Shown piece after piece: positions 25,175 through 34,841 of a stretch of 64,000 nt of DNA. The notes under the pieces were generated by a model. That model was not told where the DNA came from, ran no database searches, and worked only from the letters and a program-made list of their open reading frames with translations. Origin of the DNA: a candidate division NC10 bacterium CSP1-5. Its GTDB lineage: Bacteria; Methylomirabilota; Methylomirabilia; Methylomirabilales; CSP1-5. The stretch lies in the NCBI GenBank assembly GCA_001443495.1, contig LDXR01000014.1, positions 8,684-72,683 of the forward strand, in the 5' to 3' direction. Both the position numbers and the translations under genes were made by a program. Every line of letters starts with the position of its first letter. Positions within the stretch are counted from its first letter, which is position 1.

Positions 25175-26298
25175 GGCGTTCCTCCTCGCAGACGGAAATA
25201 GCCGGAATAGGCCGGAGAACGGCGGGAGATGCTCAACAGGATGCCCACCCCGAAGAGGGTCATCACTAACGAGGTGCCGCCGAAGCTCAGAAAGGGAAGA
25301 GGAAGACCGGTGATCGGTAGGAGGCCGACGACCATCCCCACATTCACCACCGCCTGCGTCACGATGAGACAAGTGATCCCCAGGGCCAGATAGCACCCGA
25401 AGGGATCAGAGGCCTGAAGCGCGATCCGGATTCCCCGCCACAGGAAAAAGGCAAAGAGGCCCAGGACCCCTATGGCGCCGGCAAAGCCCAACTCTTCGCC
25501 GACGATGGCGAAGATAAAGTCGGTATGAGGCTCGGGCAGATAGAAGAGCTTTTGCATCCCATCGCCCAGCCCGGCCCCGAGCGAGCCCCCCCGCCCCAAG
25601 GCGATCTGGGACTGGTTCAACTGGTAGAGAAACCGCGGAGAGACCTGAGAGGGGTCCACCATCGCCAGGACCCTCGCCCGGACGTGGGGGACCTGCAGCA
25701 GGAGCAGACCACCCAGGGGCAGAAAACCCAGGCCGGTGAGCGCCAGGTGCGATACCTTGGCCCGCGCGACAAAGAGGAGGGCCCCCACCGTCGCGAGGAT
25801 GACCAGGGCGGTCCCGTAGTTGGGTTGAAGCGCGATGAGGAGAGCGACGACCATGGCGAGGATCATGGGGGGCAAGAGCCCGTCCGTGAACTCTCGCACC
25901 CGCTCTCCCTTTCGTGCCAGGAGCCGGCTGAGGTACAGGAGCAGCCCGAACTTGGCGAGCTCGGCCGGCTGAAATGACAGGCTGGAAAACCGAAGCCACC
26001 GTCGGGCGCCGTTCACCCGTGTCCCCACCGCCGGGATCAGGACGATGATCAACAAGAGGACCGAGATCACATAGAGGAGGGGGGCCCACCGCTGAAGCTG
26101 GCGGTAGTCCTGTCCCAGCACCCAGATGAGGGCCGTGAGTCCGACCACGGCCCAGACGACCTGCCGCTTCAGAAAGAAGGAGGGATCCCCGAATTGCTCC
26201 TGGGCCCGAATGGCGCTGGCACTGTAGACCATGAGAATCCCCAGGCCTACCAGGATCAGCGTGATGGTAAAGAGAACTTTATCGTACTCCCCCCGCAT
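25171..26298 (-). CDS. ftsW: FtsW, septal peptidoglycan glycosyltransferase
   Basis: This 375-residue SEDS protein has about ten membrane segments, the first in LFTITLILVGLGILMVY. Family motifs include VNGARRWL with the conserved RW, FQPAELAKFGLLLYL, LQPNYGTALVI and PLPFLSFGGTSL. With FtsI it polymerises lipid II at the septum. It overlaps murD by 20 bases and murG by four, which indicates tight coupling. Confidence 0.97.
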   Translation of the reverse strand: MRGEYDKVLFTITLILVGLGILMVYSASAIRAQEQFGDPSFFLKRQVVWAVVGLTALIWVLGQDYRQLQRWAPLLYVISVLLLIIVLIPAVGTRVNGARRWLRFSSLSFQPAELAKFGLLLYLSRLLARKGERVREFTDGLLPPMILAMVVALLIALQPNYGTALVILATVGALLFVARAKVSHLALTGLGFLPLGGLLLLQVPHVRARVLAMVDPSQVSPRFLYQLNQSQIALGRGGSLGAGLGDGMQKLFYLPEPHTDFIFAIVGEELGFAGAIGVLGLFAFFLWRGIRIALQASDPFGCYLALGITCLIVTQAVVNVGMVVGLLPITGLPLPFLSFGGTSLVMTLFGVGILLSISRRSPAYSGYFRLRGGTP

Positions 26299-27679
26299 CC
26301 TCGCTCGACCCCCGATCGGTCAACCGCCGCACCGCCGCCTTGAAGATCCGTCCTCGCTCTTCAAAGTCCTGGAACATGTCGAAGCTGGCACAGGCCGGAG
26401 AGAGGAGCACCACATCCCCAGGGGCCGCATCCCCGGCTGCAGCTTGGACCGCCTCCTCGAGGCTCGTGACCGCCTTGGTGGGACAGACACCGGAGAGCAT
26501 CGCCGCGAGCTTCTCCCGCGCCCGGCCGATGAGAATGGCCGTCTTGACCCGCTCTTTGACCAGAGGGACCAGGGGCCTGAAGTCGGCCCCCTTGTCCAGC
26601 CCACCCGCGATCAGGACCACCGTTCCCGCCGGAAACCCCTCGACGGACTTCACGGTAGCCCCCACGTTGGTCCCCTTGGAGTCGTTGAAGTACCGGACCC
26701 CGGCGATCTCCGCCACCAGTTCGAGCCGGTGCTCGAGCCCGGGAAAACTCGCGAGGACCTCGCGCATGGAGTGCGAGGGAACCCCCACACATCCGGAGGC
26801 GGCGATGGCCGCCAGGGCGTTCTCGGTGTTGTGGGCCCCCTGGATCTCCAGGGTGTCCCGCCGGCAGACGGCCTCCTCCTTGCCGCCCAGGCGGAGCCAG
26901 AGCGTCCCCTCCTTGAGAAACGCCCCCTCGCTCACCGACTGCCGTCGGCTGAAGAAGATCTTTCGTGCCCGGCATCGGGAGGCCGCGTCGAGCGTCAATG
27001 GATCGTCGGCATTCAGAACCGCCGTGTCATCAGGCTGCTGATTCAGGAAGATGCGCGCCTTCGCCTGGAGGTATGCGGCGAGATCCGCGTACCGGTCCAG
27101 GTGATCCGGGGTGATATTCAGGAGGAGGGCCACCCGGGGCCGGAAGGTCTCGATGGCCTCCAGCTGGAAGCTCGAGATCTCGGCCACGACCCAATGCCTT
27201 CGGGAGAGCCCGCCCACCACATCCGAGAGGGCGGTCCCGATATTGCCGGCGACCACCGCCTCTTTCCCTGCCCGTTCGATCATCAATCCGATCAGGGTCG
27301 TGGTGGTACTCTTCCCGTTGGTTCCGGTCACGGCGATGAAGGGGGCCTCCGTGGCCCGAAAGGCTAGCTCCACCTCGCTCCAGATCCGGACGCCCTGGGA
27401 CCGCGCCTCTTGAAGGAGGGGAAGATCCGAGTCGACCCCCGGGCTCACCACAATCAGGTTGGCCTGCAGGAAGGTCCCTGGTCGATGCTGGCCAAGTTCA
27501 ACTTTCACCCCTCTCCTTCTGAGGTCGTCGAGATCGGTCTGGATCTTTGCGGCCGGATGATGATCGCTGCCGGTGACGCGCGCCCCCCGACTCACGAGGA
27601 GCCTGCAGGCGGCGGCCCCACTCCGCGCGAGTCCCACCACCGTCACCCTCTTGCCTTGCAGATCCAGCACCCGCTCCAT
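26279..27679 (-). CDS. murD: UDP-N-acetylmuramoylalanine-D-glutamate ligase MurD
   Basis: The product adds D-Glu to UDP-MurNAc-L-Ala. Motifs are VTVVGLARSGAAACRLL, the ATP loop AVTGTNGKSTTTTLIG, VVAEISSFQLE, NITPDHLDRY, and FNDSKGTN in the C-terminal domain. I chose ATG 27679 (466 residues). A GTG nine bases later is better spaced from the AAGGA/GGAG stretch, and an earlier ATG lies within the upstream heptamer repeats. Confidence 0.95.
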   Translation of the reverse strand: MERVLDLQGKRVTVVGLARSGAAACRLLVSRGARVTGSDHHPAAKIQTDLDDLRRRGVKVELGQHRPGTFLQANLIVVSPGVDSDLPLLQEARSQGVRIWSEVELAFRATEAPFIAVTGTNGKSTTTTLIGLMIERAGKEAVVAGNIGTALSDVVGGLSRRHWVVAEISSFQLEAIETFRPRVALLLNITPDHLDRYADLAAYLQAKARIFLNQQPDDTAVLNADDPLTLDAASRCRARKIFFSRRQSVSEGAFLKEGTLWLRLGGKEEAVCRRDTLEIQGAHNTENALAAIAASGCVGVPSHSMREVLASFPGLEHRLELVAEIAGVRYFNDSKGTNVGATVKSVEGFPAGTVVLIAGGLDKGADFRPLVPLVKERVKTAILIGRAREKLAAMLSGVCPTKAVTSLEEAVQAAAGDAAPGDVVLLSPACASFDMFQDFEERGRIFKAAVRRLTDRGSSEDAGGVR

Positions 27680-27689
27680 CCTTTGCCCT

Positions 27690-27789
27690 GGTTCATGGTT
27701 CATGGTTCATGGTTCATAGAAAGATCGAGACTCTGTTCGCCGGTCATCGGTACATCCGTCTCTGAACCCTGAACTCTGAACCATGAACG
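27690..27789. repeat. Heptamer hairpin repeat, GGTTCAT type, between mraY and murD
   Basis: Four perfect GGTTCAT units face CTGAACCCTGAACTCTGAACC and CATGAAC on the right, with a 41-base centre that carries a CGGTCATCGGT motif. The arms can form a long hairpin. It is one of the clearest copies. Confidence 0.88.
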
Positions 27790-27791
27790 CC

Positions 27792-28877
27792 TCATCGTAG
27801 TTTGAGGGTGGTGAGCGAGATGAGCGCCAACAGGAACGAAATAATCCAGAACCGCACAATGATCTTGGGTTCGGCGACCCCGTTGAGTTCGTAATGATGG
27901 TGGATAGGTGCCATGCGAAAGATCCGCCGCCCGGTGGTCTTGTACGAGAAGACCTGAAGGAGGACCGAGATCGCCTCAATGACGAAGACCCCTCCGATGA
28001 TCATGAGGAGCAACTCATGCTTGGTCAGCACCGCCAATAGGGCCAGGGCCGTCCCGAGTGCCAACGATCCGGTGTCCCCCATAAAGATCTGCGCGGGATA
28101 GGCATTGAACCAGAGAAACCCCAGCGAAGCCCCCACCACCGCGCCCCCAAAGATGGTGAGTTCGCTCGATTCGCGAACGTAGATCACCTGAAGGTAGCGG
28201 GCGATGGCGCCATGCCCGGCCAAGTAGGCCAGGACGGTGTAGGCGCCAGCCGCCATGATCATCGGGCCGGTCGCCAGCCCGTCCAGGCCGTCGGTGAGGT
28301 TCACGGCGTTACTACAGCCGACGATGACGAGCATCACCAGGAGGACGTAGACCCACTCCAGGTCCGGCACCAACCACTTGACAAAGGGGATGCTCAGGCG
28401 CGTGGTGAATTCGTCCACCGGGCTGAGATAGAGGTAGAGACCCACGCCGAGCCCCAGCATGATCTGCCAGGTAAATTTGTAGCGCGGGGCCAACCCTTTG
28501 CTGCTCTTCCGCCTCAGCTTCAGGTAATCATCGCAAAACCCCACGGCGCCCATCCCCAGTGTCCCCAGGAGGATCACCCAGACAAATCGATAGGTCAGGT
28601 TTGCCCACAAGAGCGTCGATCCGATGACCGCGGCAACAATCAAGACTCCCCCCATCGTGGGCGTTCCGGCCTTGCCGAGGTGGGTTCGCGGTCCATCCTC
28701 CCGGATCTGCTGCCCGATGTGTAGCGCCCGAAGTCGCTCGATGATATAGGGACCCAGGACGAGGCTGAGCAAGAGGGATGTGACGATGGCGCCCGCCGTG
28801 CGGAACGTCACATAGCGGAAGACATTGAAGACCGTGTGGTAATCGACCAGCGGATACAGAAGGTGGTAGAGCATCAC
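27792..28877 (-). CDS. mraY: Phospho-MurNAc-pentapeptide translocase MraY
   Basis: The 361-residue membrane enzyme makes lipid I from UDP-MurNAc-pentapeptide and undecaprenyl phosphate. It has about ten membrane spans. Conserved motifs include LGKAGTPTMGG, CDDYLKLRRKSSKGL with the catalytic acids, NAVNLTDGLDGLATG, FMGDTGSLALG and MAPIHHHYEL. The start overlaps the murF stop. Confidence 0.98.
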   Translation of the reverse strand: MMLYHLLYPLVDYHTVFNVFRYVTFRTAGAIVTSLLLSLVLGPYIIERLRALHIGQQIREDGPRTHLGKAGTPTMGGVLIVAAVIGSTLLWANLTYRFVWVILLGTLGMGAVGFCDDYLKLRRKSSKGLAPRYKFTWQIMLGLGVGLYLYLSPVDEFTTRLSIPFVKWLVPDLEWVYVLLVMLVIVGCSNAVNLTDGLDGLATGPMIMAAGAYTVLAYLAGHGAIARYLQVIYVRESSELTIFGGAVVGASLGFLWFNAYPAQIFMGDTGSLALGTALALLAVLTKHELLLMIIGGVFVIEAISVLLQVFSYKTTGRRIFRMAPIHHHYELNGVAEPKIIVRFWIISFLLALISLTTLKLR

Positions 28878-30250
28878 AATCCCTCGAGGAGCTTTTCAAG
28901 CCCCATCCCTCGCGACGCTTTCAAAAGGATCCAGGGGGCTCTGGTCACGTGCGCCCTGAGCACCGCCCGCGCCTCCCCATGGTCGCGACAGCAGTGAATC
29001 CTGGTGACGTCTAGCCCATTGAGGGCGGCCCCTTCGCCGATGGCTCGGGCGCGTTCTCCGACCGTGATCAGCAGTGCCGGGCGCCACCCAGCCACCAGGG
29101 CTCCGATGCGCCGATGGGCGGCCTCCGAGACTGACCCCAGCTCCAGCATATCCCCAAGCACAACGATGGCCTCCCGCCCCTTGGAGAGTCGGACGAAGGC
29201 CTCGAGCGACGCCGCCATCGAGGTCGGATTCGCGTTATAGGCGTCGTTGACGATCACGGCCCCCGAGGGATGGAGGATCCTTTCCATTCGCATGGGTGCG
29301 GCCGGCGCCTGCTCGAGCCCGGCGGTGATCGCGTCCAGGTCAAGACCGAAGGCGGTCCCGACGGCGGCCGCGGCCAGCGCGTTCCACACATTCAGACGGC
29401 CCGGGGTGTTCAGTCGGACCGACCGCCCCTTCCTCCCCGCAGCAAGGGTGAAGAGCGTCCGGCCGTTCTGGCCACTTCGGACCCGCTCCGCCCGGACATC
29501 CGCCCGTTCGTGAAGGCCGAAGGTGATCAGACGGCCCCGGACCCTGGGGAAGAGCCGAGTGAGATACGGATCATCCCTGTTCAGGACGGCCACGCGGTCC
29601 CCCGTGAGAAACGGGAGGAGTTCCCCCTTCGCCTCGGCCACCTCTTCTACCGACCCGAGAAACTCGAGGTGCGCCTCTCCAATATTCGTGATCACCCCCA
29701 CGTCCGGCTGCGCCATCTCCGCCAGGCGATGGATCTCCCCCCGCGCGTTCATGCCCAGCTCGAGAACCGCGGCCTGGTGCTCTCGCCGGAGCTGCAAGAG
29801 GGTGAGGGGCACGCCGATCAGATTGTTCAGGTTCCCCAATGAGACAAGGACACGATAGCCCTGGCGCAGGACGCTCCCCGTCATCTCTTTCGTGGTGGTT
29901 TTCCCGTTGCTCCCCGTAATCGCCACAACCCTCGCCGGATAACGCCTGCGCCAGCACTCTGCAATCTGGCCCAGCGCCCACTGCGTCTCCTCGACCTGAA
30001 TCACGACGAAACCAGGTGGAAGAGGGATGCTGGGGGGCGCTGCAACCACGCACCCGAGAGCCCCCTTGCCTGCCGCCTCTGACAGGAAGGTATGACCATC
30101 GAAGCTCTTGCCCTTGAGGGCGACAAAAAAGTCGCCGGGCTTGAGGGTTCGGCTGTCGGTGGAGAAACTGGCCATCTCCCGGCCCGGGTCGCCCCCGACG
30201 AGCGTGCCCTTCGTGGCCTCCACTACCTCCTGTACTGTTAACCCCACCAT
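28874..30250 (-). CDS. murF: UDP-MurNAc-tripeptide D-alanyl-D-alanine ligase MurF
   Basis: The 458-residue ligase completes the pentapeptide with D-Ala-D-Ala. Motifs are STDSRTLKPGDFFVALKG, the ATP loop AITGSNGKTTTKEM, LGMNARGEIHRLAEM, TNIGEAHLEFLGS and NDAYNANPTSM. ATG 30250 is used; an upstream in-frame extension would translate the heptamer repeat between murE and murF. The ribosome site is weak. Confidence 0.96.
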   Translation of the reverse strand: MVGLTVQEVVEATKGTLVGGDPGREMASFSTDSRTLKPGDFFVALKGKSFDGHTFLSEAAGKGALGCVVAAPPSIPLPPGFVVIQVEETQWALGQIAECWRRRYPARVVAITGSNGKTTTKEMTGSVLRQGYRVLVSLGNLNNLIGVPLTLLQLRREHQAAVLELGMNARGEIHRLAEMAQPDVGVITNIGEAHLEFLGSVEEVAEAKGELLPFLTGDRVAVLNRDDPYLTRLFPRVRGRLITFGLHERADVRAERVRSGQNGRTLFTLAAGRKGRSVRLNTPGRLNVWNALAAAAVGTAFGLDLDAITAGLEQAPAAPMRMERILHPSGAVIVNDAYNANPTSMAASLEAFVRLSKGREAIVVLGDMLELGSVSEAAHRRIGALVAGWRPALLITVGERARAIGEGAALNGLDVTRIHCCRDHGEARAVLRAHVTRAPWILLKASRGMGLEKLLEGL

Positions 30251-30304
30251 ATCGCCATTCCGATGATTCAACGACCATCCGAGCGTTTTGCGTCCACAGT
30301 CCAC

Positions 30305-30374
30305 GGGTGGTTGGTGATTCGTGATTGGTGGTTGGGAAGGAACACCAATCACCAGCCACTAGTCACCAGTCACC
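30305..30374. repeat. Heptamer hairpin repeat, GGTGATT/CCAATCAC type, between murE and murF
   Basis: GGTGGTTGGTGATTCGTGATTGG is followed after about 13 bases by CACCAATCACCAGCCACTAG, its complement, both with a 7-bp period. The right arm forms the last codons of murE. Confidence 0.85.
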
Positions 30375-31872
30375 TGGTTCCTCCGTTGTAGCCGTGCTCC
30401 CCCAGAACCTCGCGGGTCACCTCCCGGTCATCGAAGGGAATCTTTTTCTCACCGACGACCTGTGTCGTCTCGTGTCCCTTGCCGGCGATCAGGATGACAT
30501 CGCCGGGCCGCGCCTCCCCCACCGCCGCCCTCACGGCGTCACGCCGATCCACGCAGCGCATCGTCCTCTCCGCCCCGCCCGACACGCTTCGGATCCCCGC
30601 CTCGATCTCCTCCAAGATGGTCTCGGGTGATTCGCTCCTCGGGTTATCAGAGGTGAGGATGACCCGGTCGGCCCACCGCACGGCCGCCTCTCCCATCAGC
30701 GGGCGCTTCTTCCGGTCCCGGTCGCCGCCGCATCCGAAGAGGACGATCAGCCGACCCGCGGAGAGCTCCCGCAGAGACCGGAGGACCCACTCGAGGGCAT
30801 CAGGGGTGTGGGCGTAATCCACCACCACCTTGAAGGGCTGTCCGACCTCGACCGGTTCCAGCCGGCCGGGGATGCGGCGCACCGTGGGCAGACCCTCGAG
30901 GATCCGCTCGATGGGGATCTTGAGCACTCCTGCCACACCCACCGCGGCCAGGAGGTTATAGAGATTGTGCCGACCAAGCAGCGGGGATCGCAGTCCGCCC
31001 GTCCCCCACGGGGTGCGGATGAAGGCACGGATCCCCTGCAGGTCATACGCAGGAGCCACCGCAGTCACATCTGCCTCAGCCGTCAGCCCGTACGTGACCA
31101 CAGGGGCACGTGCCATCTCGCGGAGTCGCTTGCCCGCCGGGTCATCCAGGTTGATGACGGCCGTTCCGCCCTTCTCCCGGAGCATCGTGAAGAGCTGAGC
31201 CTTGGCGGCGAAATAGTCTTCCATCGTCCCGTGGAAGTCGAGGTGATCCTGGGTCAGGTTGGTGAAGACGGCGACGTCAAAGGCACACGCCGCCACCCGA
31301 TGCAGCACCAGGGAGTGGGAAGAGACCTCCATCACGGCGGCGTCCGCCCCCTGACCACGCATCCACCGGAGCAGCGCCTGCAAATCCGAGGCCTCAGGGG
31401 TGGTCCGCTCTGCCTCGCGGCGGACCCCTCCGCACCGGTACTCGACCGTCCCGATAATCCCGGCCCGATGGCCGCCGGCCTGGAGCGCCGCCTCGACCAG
31501 ATAGCTCACAGTCGTCTTGCCATTGGTTCCCGTGATCCCCGTGAGACACAGCTCACGTGAGGGTGCATCGTAAAAGCGCGCCGCCACGTGGGAGAGGGCG
31601 CGGCGCGTCTCCTCAACCTGGACGATAGTCCCAGGCACCGGTGTCCCCCCGGCGCCTCGCACATCCCTCTCAACGAGGAAGGCACCCGCCCCCCGGCTGA
31701 GCGCCTCGGGGATGAACCGATGGCCGTCATGTCGCGCTCCCCGGATGCACACAAAGAGGCTCTGGGGTCCTGTCCGCCGGGAGTCGTACTCGACCGAGGC
31801 GATCTCCTGGTCCAACGCCCCCTGCAGGAGCCGGTGGGGAAAGCCGTCAATTAAATCTCGGAGAGGCTTCAT
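30370..31872 (-). CDS. murE: UDP-MurNAc-dipeptide:meso-diaminopimelate ligase MurE
   Basis: ATG 31872 after GGAGG gives 500 residues. The ATP loop is GITGTNGKTTVSYLV, and EVSSHSLVLHRV, NLTQDHLDFHG and VDYAHTPDALE are family marks. The TSDNPRSE motif near residue 390 selects meso-diaminopimelate over lysine, so the peptidoglycan is predicted to be of the Gram-negative DAP type. The dap genes at 39.5-42.6 kb would supply the substrate. It overlaps ftsI by 26 bases. Confidence 0.97.
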   Translation of the reverse strand: MKPLRDLIDGFPHRLLQGALDQEIASVEYDSRRTGPQSLFVCIRGARHDGHRFIPEALSRGAGAFLVERDVRGAGGTPVPGTIVQVEETRRALSHVAARFYDAPSRELCLTGITGTNGKTTVSYLVEAALQAGGHRAGIIGTVEYRCGGVRREAERTTPEASDLQALLRWMRGQGADAAVMEVSSHSLVLHRVAACAFDVAVFTNLTQDHLDFHGTMEDYFAAKAQLFTMLREKGGTAVINLDDPAGKRLREMARAPVVTYGLTAEADVTAVAPAYDLQGIRAFIRTPWGTGGLRSPLLGRHNLYNLLAAVGVAGVLKIPIERILEGLPTVRRIPGRLEPVEVGQPFKVVVDYAHTPDALEWVLRSLRELSAGRLIVLFGCGGDRDRKKRPLMGEAAVRWADRVILTSDNPRSESPETILEEIEAGIRSVSGGAERTMRCVDRRDAVRAAVGEARPGDVILIAGKGHETTQVVGEKKIPFDDREVTREVLGEHGYNGGTR

Positions 31873-33580
31873 CACGCCTCCCGGCGACTCGCTCGGGTGA
31901 GGTGGTAGGGGGGGACGCAAGATAGTTCAAGGTCTCCCGGGCGATCTCTCGAAAGACGGGGGCTGCAACGGTCCCCCCCCAGGCAATGCCCTGGGGCTCA
32001 TCGACCAAGACGAGGATGGCGAGCCTTGGGTCCTCGGCGGGGACGTAGCCGACGAAGAAGGCCACCACCTTCGTGGGCGAATAACGCCCGGTCTCATGAT
32101 CGAGCTTTTGCGCGGTGCCGGTCTTGCCCGCGACTCGGTGGCCGGGAAGCGCCGCCCCCTGCCCGGTCCCCCGCTCGACGACCTCGGTGAGGATCGACGT
32201 GAGGGTCCTGGCGGTCTCAGGCGAGATGACGCGCCTGACCGCCAGGGGTTTGGTCTCCTCGACGCTCCCATCGGGATGGCGAACCGCCAGGAGCGCACGC
32301 GGCCGGATCAGGGACCCCCCGTTCGCCACGGCGCCCATGGCGCTGATCATCTGAAGCGCCGTCGCCGAGATCTCGTGACCGATGGAGAGGGCGCTCAGGG
32401 AGAGGTGTGACCAGTGCCGCGGCCGGCGGATGACCCCGTGGTTTTCACCGGGCAGATCCACGCCGGTCGGGACGCCGAAGCCGAAGCTCGTGATGTAGCT
32501 ATAGAACCGCTCCTTGCCCACCTTCATCCCCACCTTGACGGCCCCCACGTTGCTGGAGAAGGCCATGACGTCCCGGAAGGTCATCCACCCGTGTTTCTCG
32601 TGGTCCCGGATCTTGACCCCCCCGACCTCGATGGTCCCCTCTTCGCCGTAGAAGAGATCGTCGGGGCGCACCAGTCGCTCCTCGAGCGCCGCCGCGGCGA
32701 GGACGAGTTTGAAGGCCGATCCGGGCTCATAGGGATCGGTGAGGGCCCGATTCCGGCGAAAGGCGGGGGACGTACTCGCGTAGGCGCTGGGGTTATACGC
32801 GGGGCTGTTGGCGAGGGCCAGGATCTCTCCGGTCGCGGGATCCATCACAATGGCCGTCCCGGCCCTCGCCCCGGAGCGTCGCACCGCCGCGTCGAGTTCC
32901 CGCTCTGCTACATGCTGGATGACCTCATCAATCGTCAGGTAGAGATCGGCGCCCGGGTGAGTTTCCTTGGATTCCCGAAAGACGATCCTGCCCCTGGCGT
33001 CCACGCGACTCACGAAGGACCGCGGTCCGCCGGTCAGCAGACGCTCATATGCAAGCTCGAGCCCCTCCAATCCTCTGTTATCAACCCCCGCGAATCCGAT
33101 GAGGTGTGCCGCGAGGTCCTTCTTAGGATAATACCGTTTCCCTTCAGGCACAAGGCCGACTCCCGGAAGGCTCAGCCTCGAAACGGCCTCCGCCTGTTCG
33201 GGATCCACCTGGCGTTGGATCCACACGAAGGGTTGATCACTGCGGAGCTTCGCCTGAATCTCACGGACGGGAAGCCTGAGGACCCGGGCCAGCCGCGTCG
33301 CGGTGGCGCTCGGGTCCTGCACCAGGCCCGGATGGGCAAAGACCGACGCGGCATCCAGGGTGATCACCAACATCCGCCCGCGGCGATCATAGATCGTCCC
33401 GCGCTTGGCAGCCACGGGGATGCGGCGTTCATACTGCCCTTCGGCTCGGGTACCGAGACGCTCGTGCCGGATGATCTGAATCACGTAGAGGCGAGCGCCG
33501 ACGACGCCCAACAGGGCGGCGAGGAGGACGGCCAGGACGGCGATCCTGGCGCGGGGAGGGGTCCCGAAGGACGCGGTCAT
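31847..33580 (-). CDS. ftsI: Septal transpeptidase FtsI (penicillin-binding protein)
   Basis: The 577-residue protein has one N-terminal membrane span (about residues 12-32) and a dimerisation domain. The transpeptidase domain carries the SxxK motif in EPGSAFKLVL, SSN in AFSSNVGAVKV and KTGT in VAGKTGTAQK. It cross-links septal peptidoglycan with FtsW. There is no PASTA domain. It starts right at the ftsL stop after GAGGAG. Confidence 0.97.
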   Translation of the reverse strand: MTASFGTPPRARIAVLAVLLAALLGVVGARLYVIQIIRHERLGTRAEGQYERRIPVAAKRGTIYDRRGRMLVITLDAASVFAHPGLVQDPSATATRLARVLRLPVREIQAKLRSDQPFVWIQRQVDPEQAEAVSRLSLPGVGLVPEGKRYYPKKDLAAHLIGFAGVDNRGLEGLELAYERLLTGGPRSFVSRVDARGRIVFRESKETHPGADLYLTIDEVIQHVAERELDAAVRRSGARAGTAIVMDPATGEILALANSPAYNPSAYASTSPAFRRNRALTDPYEPGSAFKLVLAAAALEERLVRPDDLFYGEEGTIEVGGVKIRDHEKHGWMTFRDVMAFSSNVGAVKVGMKVGKERFYSYITSFGFGVPTGVDLPGENHGVIRRPRHWSHLSLSALSIGHEISATALQMISAMGAVANGGSLIRPRALLAVRHPDGSVEETKPLAVRRVISPETARTLTSILTEVVERGTGQGAALPGHRVAGKTGTAQKLDHETGRYSPTKVVAFFVGYVPAEDPRLAILVLVDEPQGIAWGGTVAAPVFREIARETLNYLASPPTTSPERVAGRRDEASPRFN

Positions 33581-33931
33581 CTACGGCTCCTCGAGCTGGA
33601 TGATCTGCCCCGGACGGGGGTTGACCATGCCCAGCTCACGTCGGGCGAACTCTTCGACCCTCTTCAGGGAGCGGAGTCGGCTGAGCTCCATCCGGAGCGT
33701 CTTCCCTTCCTGGGTCAGGCTGGCCTGCGCGGCCCGGTGCCGCTCGATCTGGTAGCCAAGACGCACCACCTGGATGTGCTGCCACACGTAGAAGAGCAGA
33801 CCGAGCAGCAGCACCCCGCACACGATGAGCTTCTGTTTGGACTCGGGTGACAGCCCCCGCTTCGCGCGCCGGGCCCGGACTCCGAAGGGGAGCTCCTGCT
33901 GGATCGATCCTGAGCGGACCTCAGGGGCCAT
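33581..33931 (-). CDS. ftsL: Cell division protein FtsL
   Basis: The 116-residue protein has a basic cytoplasmic N-terminus, one membrane span near residues 35-55 (LIVCGVLLLGLLFYVW) and a coiled-coil periplasmic part ending ARRELGMVNPRPGQII, the usual FtsL end. It bridges FtsQ/FtsB and FtsI. Position between rsmH and ftsI and overlap with rsmH confirm the call. Confidence 0.93.
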   Translation of the reverse strand: MAPEVRSGSIQQELPFGVRARRAKRGLSPESKQKLIVCGVLLLGLLFYVWQHIQVVRLGYQIERHRAAQASLTQEGKTLRMELSRLRSLKRVEEFARRELGMVNPRPGQIIQLEEP

Positions 33932-34841
33932 CCTGCTCCTCCCGCCGCTCGGCGGCCCGCAGCTTAGCGCTCCGAGCCCGAGGGTTCACGCCCGTCTCGC
34001 CAGCCGACGGCGTCACAGGACGCCGGGTGAGGATCCGGACACGGGGGACCGCGCCCGGCGCCGCCAGCCGACGGAATAGATGCTTTACCACCCGATCCTC
34101 CAGGGAGTGAAAGGCGATCACACAGATCCGTCCCCCAATTTTGAGCAGGTCTATCGCCGCCTCAAGCGCCTCCTCCAGCCCCTCCAGCTCTTGATTGACG
34201 GCGATGCGGATCGCCTGAAAGGTGCGCGTCGCCGGATGGATCCGGCGGGGCCAGAGTCGCCGCGGGATGGCCCGGCTGATGACCGTGGCCAGCTCCTGCG
34301 TGGTCTCTAAGGATCCGTGATCGCGCGCGCGCGCGATTGCCCGGGCAATCTGACGGGCCCACCGCTCCTCGCCGTACTCTCGAATGATCCGCGCGAGGCG
34401 CTCCTCCGGAAGGGCGTGGAGGAGCGCCCGGGCCGTTAGCCCCCCACCGTGCCGGTCCATTCGCATATCCAGAGGCCCCTCCATGCTGAAGCTAAACCCC
34501 CGACCAGGATCGGCGAGCTGCAGCGACGAGACCCCCAGATCACAAAGGATCCCGTCGAATCGCCCCAGGTGGAGCGTGGACACCAGCACGGGCAGCTCCC
34601 GGAAATCCCCACGGATCAATCGCACCCGGTCGCCGAAACGCTCCAGTGCACCCCTGGCAACGGCAATCGCCTCGGGGTCCCGATCGACCCCGACTAGCCG
34701 AGATGGCGGTCCGGCCGCATCCAGGATCGCTGCGGCGTGGCCTCCACCCCCGACGGTGCAGTCCAAGTACAGCCCGTCCGGCCTCGGTCCGAGGGCGGCC
34801 ACCACCTCCCGGACCAGGACCGGGATATGCCCAGTCGTCAC
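33921..34841 (-). CDS. rsmH: 16S rRNA (cytosine1402-N4)-methyltransferase RsmH
   Basis: The 306-residue SAM-dependent enzyme methylates C1402 of 16S rRNA. Motifs: HIPVLVREVVAAL, LDCTVGGGGHAAAIL (SAM loop), GVDRDPEAIAVA, DLGVSSLQLADPGRGFSF, PATRTFQAIRIAVN and FHSLEDRVVKHLFR. The start is GTG, overlapping the STAS gene stop as GTGA. Confidence 0.97.
   Translation of the reverse strand: MTTGHIPVLVREVVAALGPRPDGLYLDCTVGGGGHAAAILDAAGPPSRLVGVDRDPEAIAVARGALERFGDRVRLIRGDFRELPVLVSTLHLGRFDGILCDLGVSSLQLADPGRGFSFSMEGPLDMRMDRHGGGLTARALLHALPEERLARIIREYGEERWARQIARAIARARDHGSLETTQELATVISRAIPRRLWPRRIHPATRTFQAIRIAVNQELEGLEEALEAAIDLLKIGGRICVIAFHSLEDRVVKHLFRRLAAPGAVPRVRILTRRPVTPSAGETGVNPRARSAKLRAAERREEQDGP

Noticed and set aside
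25175-25396. An upstream start for MurG adding 74 residues.
   Set aside because: The extension lies within ftsW in another frame and the GGGTGGH loop must be near the N-terminus. ATG 25174 has a strong ribosome site.
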